Origin: an uncultured Bacteroidales bacterium
GTDB lineage: Bacteria > Bacteroidota > Bacteroidia > Bacteroidales > UBA932
Reading direction: 5' to 3'
Assembly: GCA_947253655.1 (NCBI GenBank)
Contig: CAMYAE010000039.1
Location: forward strand, 1-5,088
Length of the DNA: 5,088 bases
Shown: in pieces, positions 1-5,088 of the stretch
Position numbering within the stretch: position 1 is the first letter of the stretch
Layout of the letters: every line of letters starts with the position of its first letter
Position numbers and translations under genes: made by a program
Notes under the pieces: generated by a model
Told to the model about the DNA's origin: nothing
Seen by the model: the letters and a program-made list of their open reading frames with translations, nothing else
Databases searched by the model: none

Positions 1-6
1 CGGAAC

Positions 7-84
7 TTCTGCACAAATCCACGCTTTCTGCACTTTACCTCGCAGTGCAAACCACAGAGATATCGTGCAAATTCCTCTCATTTC
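7..84. repeat. Degenerate tandem repeat, four units of 19-20 bp
   Basis: Four adjacent units begin at about 7, 26, 45 and 65. Units one and two share TTCTGCAC at their start and match at 13 of 19 positions, and every difference is an A/T exchange. Units three and four both begin GTGCAAA and sit 20 bp apart. All four carry TGCA followed closely by an A/T-rich tetramer and C-rich positions. TGCAC at 29-33 and GTGCA at 45-49 can also pair as a short inverted repeat. The array lies just downstream of the DUF368 gene and may continue past the left window edge. Function is unknown: it could be the end of a dispersed intergenic repeat, a protein-binding array, or chance in skewed sequence. Confidence 0.35.
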
Positions 85-151
85 CATTTACTTACCCACA
101 ATCCTCTCCCTAATGCCCTTCCCCCTAATAGTTCCTACACATTTATAATCT

Positions 152-1114
152 TTAACCTTTATACTCTTTTGATTTGCCGAGGGTCTCCAAGAGCCAGACG
201 AGGGCCAATCCGATTAGTGCCCAGACAATGGCTCCCGGCAGGTGCATCTCGACTACGGATTTCAGATTGACGCCCTGTTCAACCATGACGGTAGCGGCAG
301 AGGCAGCGGCTTCTTCCGTAAAACCACCCAGATGCAGGAAATGAGCTTTGGCCACAGCCTGCATATCGTTCCATGGCCATACTTTCACCAATGAGCCGAT
401 AACAAAGCCTATAAGGATTAGCAGGGTCTGCCTCTCATACCTCGCAAGTAACCAATGCAGGAATTTCGCGAAAGCTAAAATTCCGACAATACAGCCCAAT
501 GCAAAGACGAGCAGCACGGGCACATTCATCGTATTCAAAGCATTGATTATATATTCGTATTTGCTGAGAATGACCAATATGAAGCTTCCGGAAATGCCCG
601 GCAGAATCATCGTGCAAATAGCAATGGCTCCGCAAATAAATATAAACCACAGGTCATCAGGCGTCTGCGTCGGCGACATTGTGCACAGCAGGACCCCTGA
701 TATGCCTCCGACAATCAGAATCAGCACATCTTTCAGCTTCCAATCCTTGATGTCAAAAAGCAGATATACCGATGAAGCTATGATTAGACCGAAAAAGAAA
801 GCCCAGGTTTGGACAGGATGATACACAATCACATATTCCATAAGTTTGGCGAGAGCGACCAGGCTCAGCAGGACACCTGCAAGCAGAGCAATCAGGAAGT
901 TACCGTGAATTCTTTTCCAAAACTCTCCGGCCTCCCCGTGCAGAAGCATTTTCCAATTGGACGGGACTATAAGTTGGTTAAGGGAATCGATAATTTCTTC
1001 GTAAATGCCTGTAAGCAAAGCTATTGTGCCTCCTGAAACTCCTGGGACAATATTGGCTGCCCCCATGCCGAAGCCTTTCAAGGCCACTATAAGGTAGTTG
1101 ATAAAACCTTTCAT
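152..1114 (-). CDS. DUF368 family membrane protein, probable polyprenyl-phosphate (C55-P) translocase (PopT type)
   Basis: This 320-residue polytopic inner-membrane protein belongs to the DUF368 family. Family members (PopT) have been shown to help return undecaprenyl phosphate, the lipid carrier for peptidoglycan and other surface glycans, to the cytoplasmic face. Two family signatures are visible. The first is at residues 21-40 (NIVPGVSGGTIALLTGIYEE). The second is its partner at about 168-190, with core ILPGISGSF and then LSKYEYI. The two look like an internal duplication, as expected for a transporter with re-entrant segments. Hydrophobic stretches lie at about 71-95, 101-120, 128-147, 155-184, 199-222, 229-247 and 292-310. 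A polar, alanine- and glutamate-containing loop fills 248-290. The ATG overlaps the stop of the upstream DUF6913 gene as TAATG, so translation is probably coupled. The gene is last in its visible operon and no terminator hairpin is seen after it. The family call is firm; the exact lipid substrate is inferred. Confidence 0.92.
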   Translation of the reverse strand: MKGFINYLIVALKGFGMGAANIVPGVSGGTIALLTGIYEEIIDSLNQLIVPSNWKMLLHGEAGEFWKRIHGNFLIALLAGVLLSLVALAKLMEYVIVYHPVQTWAFFFGLIIASSVYLLFDIKDWKLKDVLILIVGGISGVLLCTMSPTQTPDDLWFIFICGAIAICTMILPGISGSFILVILSKYEYIINALNTMNVPVLLVFALGCIVGILAFAKFLHWLLARYERQTLLILIGFVIGSLVKVWPWNDMQAVAKAHFLHLGGFTEEAAASAATVMVEQGVNLKSVVEMHLPGAIVWALIGLALVWLLETLGKSKEYKG

Positions 1115-1647
1115 TATGCTATTTTATTGAGATATGTCTTTATGGCAAAAAAGACCTCGGCTTGGGAATATGCCCTTTCCGCAGGGTCTGTCACAACTAA
1201 ATCGAAAGTTCCTCCGGGAAGCTGTTTTCTGCCTATCTTGAATTTCGCCCGGCTGCATTTCGCCATAAACTCGATAGGGAACGAATCATCGTTTATCAGG
1301 GAAATGAACAGATCGGGATTGCTTCCAAGCATCACATCGACCTTTTCCCTTGACGGCTTGCCTGTCCAGCTGAGGTCTTTTTTCAGAACAGTCGTGGTGA
1401 TGCTGGTTATAAGCCTTTCCTCGTTGCTGATTTTCCGAAAATCGAAGAAGAAAATCTCTCCCCTGATATTGTTTGACCGGTAAAAATTGAGTATTGCCGC
1501 TTTGCATACATCAAAAGACGGATCCTCCACATCTATAAATGTGACCGCCGTACTTATTTTTGACAAAGGCGTGATGCCCGTCTCTACCGTGCTTGAAAAT
1601 CGCTTTAAGTTTCTCTTCCTGAGGAAGTCCTTTATTATCTTGAACAT
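1114..1647 (-). CDS. DUF6913 family protein of unknown function
   Basis: This 177-residue protein resembles the DUF6913 family, small proteins that I know only from Bacteroidota; no function is established. The N-terminus is strongly basic (residues 1-16, with several K and R and few acidic residues) and could contact membrane or nucleic acid, but it is not a signal peptide. The body looks like an alternating alpha/beta domain: strands at about 33-39 and 64-70 (FFFDF), a DLFISLIND segment at 112-120, and the most family-like part at 125-140 (IEFMAKCSRAKFKIGR). No catalytic motif is recognised and there is no transmembrane segment, so it is probably cytoplasmic. The ATG follows the kinase stop by 3 bp, and its own stop overlaps the DUF368 start. 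This packing argues for co-expression with both neighbours. The start is fixed by that spacing; no Shine-Dalgarno sequence is present. The gene call is strong; the family name is from memory. Confidence 0.8.
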   Translation of the reverse strand: MFKIIKDFLRKRNLKRFSSTVETGITPLSKISTAVTFIDVEDPSFDVCKAAILNFYRSNNIRGEIFFFDFRKISNEERLITSITTTVLKKDLSWTGKPSREKVDVMLGSNPDLFISLINDDSFPIEFMAKCSRAKFKIGRKQLPGGTFDLVVTDPAERAYSQAEVFFAIKTYLNKIA

Positions 1648-1650
1648 CTT

Positions 1651-2658
1651 CTATTTTTCCAAAATGCCTCCGTGTTCGGAAATCAATCCTCTGATTTCTT
1701 TTTTGGCGGCTCTCCACCTTGGGATATCTATTTTCGTGCCAATCACTTCGACCACTTTCGCCGCAATGATAGAGCCGATCTCCCCGCAGACCCTCAACGG
1801 CATGCCGAGAGAATGAGCATAGAGGAAGCCCGCAGCGTAGGTGTCACCTGCACCGGTCGCATCTATCGTGGCGGCAGGCCAAGGCTTGATATAGTGATAT
1901 TCATCGCCTTGCATTACCATAGAGCCTTCTTTCCCGACTTTTACGACAGCTATGCTGCAGTGCCTTGCGATTTCCGCAAGTGCCTCTTTCGGCTCCATTT
2001 TCGTAAATGACTTGGCCTCGGTTTCGTTTGCGAATACAATATCCACGTAATTGTCTACAAGGTTGTGTAGGAAAGCGGCATTGGATTCCACGACATTATA
2101 GGAAGCCATATCCAAAGATATAATGCAGCCGGCATCTTTTGCCATTTGCACGGCAGTGCTTATAAGATCTTGATTTTGGACAAGATACCCCTCTATATGG
2201 AAATAATCATATCCCTCGAAGTATTCCGGCTTCAGATCCTCAGGTCCCATTTCGAGGGCAGAGCCCATATAATCTGCAAATGTCCTTTCGGCATTGGCTC
2301 CGGTGATGAAAACCATGCACCTGCCTGATGATTTGGTGCCATAGAGCATTGTGGACTTCACTCCAAATTGTTCCAAAGTGCTTTTGAACAGATGCCCCAA
2401 TTCATCGTTGCCTATTTTGCCGATATAGCCGGAATGCATTCCGAATATGGCCGTGCAGGTGATTGTGTTGGCAGCGGAGCCTCCGGGAACATATTTCACC
2501 CCGATTTCCTTTAATACCGACCATATTTTGTCGCCTGTCTGCATATCAACATGCTGCATGCTGCCTTTAGGAAGGTGATATTTCTTAAGCAGGGTGTCAT
2601 CCGGCAGGACGGCGAGTATGTCAGTCAAGGCATTGCCTATTCCAAGTATGGATTTCAT
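1651..2658 (-). CDS. PfkB-family kinase, adenosine kinase-like
   Basis: This 335-residue cytoplasmic kinase of the ribokinase/PfkB superfamily transfers phosphate from ATP to a hydroxymethyl group of a sugar or nucleoside. The N-terminal GIGNALTDI (6-14) and KGSMQHVD (31-38) are typical of the adenosine-kinase branch. GGSAANT at 59-65 is the first PfkB signature region and forms part of the substrate pocket. GYIGKIGNDELG follows at 77-88. NETEA at 211-215 matches the NxxE motif linked to Mg and phosphate binding. The second signature, DATGAGDTYAAGF at 266-278, contains the anion hole GAGD with the catalytic base Asp272. Length is normal and no key residue is missing. It is the first gene of the leftward operon, with a 106 bp divergent spacer upstream holding a TAAATTTG box. 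The adenosine preference is inferred from motif resemblance; another nucleoside or sugar is possible. Confidence 0.9.
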   Translation of the reverse strand: MKSILGIGNALTDILAVLPDDTLLKKYHLPKGSMQHVDMQTGDKIWSVLKEIGVKYVPGGSAANTITCTAIFGMHSGYIGKIGNDELGHLFKSTLEQFGVKSTMLYGTKSSGRCMVFITGANAERTFADYMGSALEMGPEDLKPEYFEGYDYFHIEGYLVQNQDLISTAVQMAKDAGCIISLDMASYNVVESNAAFLHNLVDNYVDIVFANETEAKSFTKMEPKEALAEIARHCSIAVVKVGKEGSMVMQGDEYHYIKPWPAATIDATGAGDTYAAGFLYAHSLGMPLRVCGEIGSIIAAKVVEVIGTKIDIPRWRAAKKEIRGLISEHGGILEK

Positions 2659-2697
2659 ATATTGTATTTTATAATCAGGATTTATAATAAGCCGGTT

Positions 2698-2727
2698 GCA
2701 AATTTAGCATAAATTATTGGCATTTGC
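2698..2727. promoter_or_regulatory. Inverted repeat in divergent promoter region, possible operator
   Basis: GCAAAT at 2698-2703 and ATTTGC at 2722-2727 form a perfect 6 bp inverted repeat with an 18 bp spacer. Inside it, AATTTA at 2701-2706 and TAAATT at 2710-2715 form a second perfect inverted repeat around GCA. Both overlap the leftward -7 box, so a protein bound here could affect the kinase operon and perhaps the divergent gene. The DNA is AT-rich, so short palindromes by chance are likely and the regulatory role is speculative. Confidence 0.2.
2699..2706 (-). promoter_or_regulatory. Candidate Bacteroidota -7 box for the kinase operon
   Basis: Read leftward, these bases are TAAATTTG, an exact match to the TAnnTTTG -7 consensus of the primary sigma factor of Bacteroidota. 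Transcription would start near 2692, giving an AT-rich leader of about 33 bases before the kinase ATG. I find no TTTG at the expected -33 distance, which weakens the call. It is the only exact match on either strand in the 106 bp spacer. Confidence 0.45.
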
Positions 2728-2746
2728 TTTAATTGAAGTAAATTAG
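2716..2746 (+). promoter_or_regulatory. Weak candidate promoter for the flippase-like gene
   Basis: ATTG at 2716-2719 lies 19 bp upstream of TAAATTAG at 2739-2746. These resemble the Bacteroidota -33 (TTTG) and -7 (TAnnTTTG) elements with one mismatch each. The implied leader to the ATG at 2765 would be only about a dozen bases. Because both elements are imperfect and the region is AT-rich, this is a tentative site. Confidence 0.22.
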
Positions 2747-2764
2747 CGGATTGAATAATCGGCT

Positions 2765-3808
2765 ATGAACGAGAAACTGAAAAAGATATTGCAATATGCC
2801 GTGTCGGCGGTCCTTGCCGTCACGTTACTGTATTTTTCTTTTAGAAATGTGCATTGGCATGATTTCTGGCTTGGTGTGAAATCGTGCAGGTGGGGATTTG
2901 TGCTTCTGTCCATGGCTTTCGGGGTGCTTTCATTCTATTTCAGAGCCTTGCGCTGGCGTAGGTTGTTGCTCCCGATAGACCCGGCTACGAAGATAAAGGA
3001 TACATTCAATGCGGTGAATATCAGCTATGTGGTCAATATGGTGCTGCCGAGGGTAGGGGAGGTGGTCAGGTGCGGATATATCACAAAACACTCTTCCGCA
3101 GATGAAGACGGGCACAAGAGGGCGACTTTCGACAAGGTGCTTGGGACAGCTATCGCTGACAGGATTTGGGATGCGGTAACTCTGTCTGTCCTGCTTGTTC
3201 TCATGGCACTTCTGCTCTGGGGGAGTTTCGGGGAATTCTTGTCCGACGACGTTATAAATCCCATATCATCCAACAGAAATCTTATATGGATAATTGCCGG
3301 CACCGTGATTTTTATTGCAGCAGCTTTCTTTCTGATTTTCAAGTTAAGGGGCAGGAACAGGCTTTGTGCCGGGATATGGAAGGTTATAGGCGGTGTGGGA
3401 CAGGGACTTGCATCGAGCTTTCATCTGGAGCGCAGCTGGATTTTCCTCTCTTGGAATATACTCGTATGGTGTATGTATCTGATGACCTGCGCGACTGTGC
3501 TCTGGGCTCTTCAAGGTATGGACACATCGGCAATGAGTGCGGAAATGGCTGCCGCTTTCGGTAAGATAAATGATCTGAATATGGTGGATGCCCTCTTCCT
3601 TATGGCCGTGGGGGCTATAAGTTCTCTGGTCCCTGTGCCGGGCGGCTTCGGGGCTTTCCACTATCTTGTAAGTTTAGCTTTGACGGCAGTTTATGGCATC
3701 CCTACGGAAATAGGCATAATCTTCGCGACAATTTCCCACGAATCTCAAATGATTACACAAATAATCTGCGGAGGCCTCTCATATACATTCGAGGTGACAA
3801 GGCGGTAG
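2765..3808 (+). CDS. Flippase-like integral membrane protein (UPF0104 / LPG synthase TM domain family)
   Basis: This 347-residue polytopic inner-membrane protein matches the lysylphosphatidylglycerol synthase transmembrane (UPF0104, AglD/YbhN-like) family. Conserved landmarks are RALRWRRLL at 60-68, NMVLPRVGEVVRCGY at 91-105, LGTAIADRIWD at 126-136 and, near the C-terminus, PVPGGFGAFHY at 290-300. Hydrophobic segments fall at about 9-25, 44-58, 82-94, 136-152, 173-192, 225-247, 273-290 and 299-320. The cytosolic aminoacyl-transferase domain of true MprF is absent, so the protein holds only the flippase-like half and is unlikely to make lysyl-phosphatidylglycerol itself. Substrate is unknown; relatives are linked to phospholipid or polyprenyl-linked sugar movement or glycosylation. 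It is transcribed alone, divergent from the kinase-DUF6913-DUF368 operon, and ends 9 bp from the convergent xth stop. The first ATG is used; there is no Shine-Dalgarno sequence. Confidence 0.88.
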   Translation: MNEKLKKILQYAVSAVLAVTLLYFSFRNVHWHDFWLGVKSCRWGFVLLSMAFGVLSFYFRALRWRRLLLPIDPATKIKDTFNAVNISYVVNMVLPRVGEVVRCGYITKHSSADEDGHKRATFDKVLGTAIADRIWDAVTLSVLLVLMALLLWGSFGEFLSDDVINPISSNRNLIWIIAGTVIFIAAAFFLIFKLRGRNRLCAGIWKVIGGVGQGLASSFHLERSWIFLSWNILVWCMYLMTCATVLWALQGMDTSAMSAEMAAAFGKINDLNMVDALFLMAVGAISSLVPVPGGFGAFHYLVSLALTAVYGIPTEIGIIFATISHESQMITQIICGGLSYTFEVTRR

Positions 3809-3817
3809 CCGTCATTA

Positions 3818-4636
3818 TTATTTTAATTCAAGCTCAACGGGACAGTGGTCCGAGCCGAAAATGTCGTTATGGATTTCCGCACCGGCAATCCTGTCCTTAA
3901 GCGATTCAGACACAAGGAAATAATCGATACGCCAGCCTGCGTTGTTCTCCCTGGCCCTGAAACGGTAAGACCACCAGGAATACTTTACGGTGTCGGGATT
4001 TAGCATACGCCAGGTGTCTATATATCCGGACTCTAAAAGTTCCGTAAACTTTCCTCTTTCTTCATCCGTAAATCCGGCATTACGGCGGTTGGACGCCGCA
4101 TTCTTGATATCTATCTCTTTATGGGCGACATTAAGGTCACCGCAGACAATGACGCTTTTAGGCTTGCCGCATCCGTCTTGTCTTACGGCAAATATATCCT
4201 CCCCGAAATCGGCATCAGCCGAAAGTCCCGAAGACTCAAGTGAATGTAGATATGCCCGGAAATCGTCCTCCCACCGCATTCTGTAGTCCAATCTCTTGAG
4301 AGCGTCCTGCGAATTCGGTACATATACGCAGACGAGATAAAAATCTTCTGTCTCCAAGGTTATGATGCGGCCCTCATGGTCGTGCTCGTCGATTCCCATG
4401 CCATAGGTAACGGAAAGCGGCTGTTGGCGAGTGTATATTGCAGTCCCGGAATATCCCTTTTTGTCGGCTGAATTCCAGAACGACTTGTAGCCCTCAAACC
4501 GCAAATCCAATTGTTCCGGCTGCATTTTGGTCTCCTGAATACAGAAGAAATCGGCATTGAGGGCCTCGAAAGTCTCCTTGAAGCCTTTGCCGACAGCAGC
4601 CCTCAGCCCGTTCACATTCCACGATATTAGTTTCAT
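3818..4636 (-). CDS. xth: Exodeoxyribonuclease III (AP endonuclease, ExoIII/APE1 family)
   Basis: This 272-residue enzyme of the endonuclease/exonuclease/phosphatase fold should cut DNA 5' to abasic sites and remove nucleotides from 3' ends during base-excision repair. The full active site is visible: Asn7 in SWNVNGLRA, Glu35 in CIQETK (metal ligand), Tyr105 in VYVPNSQ, Asp167 and Asn169 in CGDLNVAHKEID, Asp238 in GWRIDYF, and the terminal SDHCPVEL with Asp263 and His264. WWSYRFRAREN at 221-231 is also family-typical. The protein is about 20 residues longer than the compact bacterial form I remember (near 250). The excess lies at about 136-158, between the DDFRAYL helix and the VIVCGDLN strand. 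It follows cysS by 7 bp on the same strand, so the two are probably co-transcribed. It could also act on other damaged 3' termini. All catalytic residues are intact, so the family call is firm. Confidence 0.95.
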   Translation of the reverse strand: MKLISWNVNGLRAAVGKGFKETFEALNADFFCIQETKMQPEQLDLRFEGYKSFWNSADKKGYSGTAIYTRQQPLSVTYGMGIDEHDHEGRIITLETEDFYLVCVYVPNSQDALKRLDYRMRWEDDFRAYLHSLESSGLSADADFGEDIFAVRQDGCGKPKSVIVCGDLNVAHKEIDIKNAASNRRNAGFTDEERGKFTELLESGYIDTWRMLNPDTVKYSWWSYRFRARENNAGWRIDYFLVSESLKDRIAGAEIHNDIFGSDHCPVELELK

Positions 4637-4643
4637 AACAGGA

Positions 4644-5088
4644 TTATTTGATTGTCCATTCGACGCCTTCCTTTGTGTCTTTTACAACTATTCCAAGTGC
4701 GTTCAAGCGGTCTCTGATAGCATCGCTCCTGGCCCAGTCCTTAGCGGCCTTTGCCTCTGCCCGTCCTTCAAGCACCATATCCATAAGGCCGGAGACAACA
4801 GCTCCGGAGCCATCTTCGGCAGTCTCGTCTTTCAGCCCCAAGACACCTGACACAATGTCGTCAAACAGTCTCAGAAGGGCGGAAACGTCAGAGTCGGAAA
4901 GGGCAATTTTCCCCTCCTTGGCGGAATTGATTATCTTTACTGCGTCAAATATGTGCGACAATGCGATAGGGGTGTTGATATCATCGCAGAGAGCCGAATA
5001 CACTCCTTCGAATATGGCCTTTATGCTTTCGTTTTCAGCTTCGCAACTCTCCGGTGCAGTGTCATTTGCAAATTCGCCGTATTGCAGG
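4644..5088 (-). CDS. cysS: Cysteinyl-tRNA synthetase, C-terminal part (truncated by window edge)
   Basis: About 147 C-terminal codons of the enzyme that charges tRNA-Cys are present; the reading frame stays open to the right edge, so the catalytic Rossmann domain with HIGH and KMSKS lies outside. The visible part is the helical DALR/anticodon-binding region. A CDDINTPIALSHIFDA segment matches the family's DD-NTP-A signature. Near the end, AKDWARSDAIRDRLNALGI followed by a VKDTKEGVEWTIK tail is the highly conserved C-terminal signature. A GTG at 5001-5003 could be taken as a start, but the 28 codons upstream of it continue the same frame and the segment is internal to the family, so it is a valine codon. 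The xth gene begins 7 bp after the TAA stop, consistent with an operon. No frameshift or internal stop is seen. Confidence 0.93.
   Translation of the reverse strand, partial: LQYGEFANDTAPESCEAENESIKAIFEGVYSALCDDINTPIALSHIFDAVKIINSAKEGKIALSDSDVSALLRLFDDIVSGVLGLKDETAEDGSGAVVSGLMDMVLEGRAEAKAAKDWARSDAIRDRLNALGIVVKDTKEGVEWTIK

Noticed and set aside
85..151. Terminator or RNA element downstream of the DUF368 gene
   Set aside because: The stretch is pyrimidine-rich on the plus strand with CCCTAAT repeated at 108-114 and 123-129, but it has no stable hairpin and no U-tract in the leftward direction.
1..270. Long open frame on the plus strand from base 1 to about 270
   Set aside because: It has no visible start, runs through a pyrimidine-rich stretch where stops are rare, then overlaps the well-supported 3' end of the DUF368 gene in antisense. 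The translation is low-complexity and not protein-like.
348..821. 157-codon plus-strand open frame
   Set aside because: It lies entirely antisense to the DUF368 gene, whose family signatures are clear. Its translation has no recognisable domain.
1127..1483. 118-codon plus-strand open frame
   Set aside because: It is antisense within the DUF6913 gene. The opposite strand has the operon-like spacing and a family match.
3166..3564. 132-codon plus-strand open frame inside the flippase-like gene
   Set aside because: It is an alternative frame of a membrane protein gene with strong family motifs in the main frame; its translation shows no domain.
3801..3836. Rho-independent terminator between the convergent genes
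   Set aside because: Only a 3 bp stem (GGC/GCC) precedes a T-rich stretch interrupted by A. It is too weak to call.
4644..5003. Separate 119-residue gene starting at GTG 5001-5003
   Set aside because: The frame is open upstream to the window edge, and the sequence is the internal and C-terminal part of cysteinyl-tRNA synthetase, so the GTG is an internal valine codon.
1..5088. Defence system, CRISPR array, phage or insertion sequence
   Set aside because: All substantial reading frames are accounted for by housekeeping or membrane families. I see no transposase, terminal inverted repeats of an element, spacer-repeat array or tRNA-like cloverleaf.

Overview
This window looks like an ordinary chromosomal segment of a Bacteroidota bacterium, most likely order Bacteroidales. 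Three things point there. A small protein of the DUF6913 type, which to my knowledge is confined to that phylum, is present. None of the five visible start codons has a Shine-Dalgarno sequence. An exact TAnnTTTG -7 box of the Bacteroidota sigma factor lies upstream of the leftward operon. The assignment is from memory of these families, not from a search.

Layout, left to right. Bases 1-151 are non-coding or uncertain and begin with four degenerate 19-20 bp units built on TGCA. Bases 152-2658 hold a leftward three-gene operon, in transcription order: an adenosine-kinase-like PfkB sugar/nucleoside kinase, a DUF6913 protein, and a DUF368 membrane protein (PopT-type polyprenyl-phosphate translocase family). 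The first two genes are separated by 3 bp and the last two overlap by one base (TAATG). A 106 bp AT-rich divergent intergenic region (2659-2764) carries the candidate promoters. Bases 2765-3808 encode a rightward flippase-like UPF0104/LPG-synthase-TM membrane protein. It converges, with 9 bp between stop codons, on a leftward pair: the 3' end of cysS (cysteinyl-tRNA synthetase, cut by the right window edge) followed 7 bp later by an exodeoxyribonuclease III gene (xth).

The genes fall into two groups. cysS and xth are housekeeping genes for translation and DNA repair. The kinase-DUF6913-DUF368 operon and the divergent flippase-like gene include two membrane proteins whose families are tied to movement of lipids or lipid carriers across the inner membrane, so a shared role in envelope lipid recycling is possible but is inference. 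I see no RNA gene, CRISPR array, insertion sequence, phage gene or clear defence system. The points most worth checking are the uncharacterised DUF6913 protein coupled to a polyprenyl-phosphate translocase, an insertion of about 20 residues in the exonuclease, and the degenerate repeat array at the left edge.
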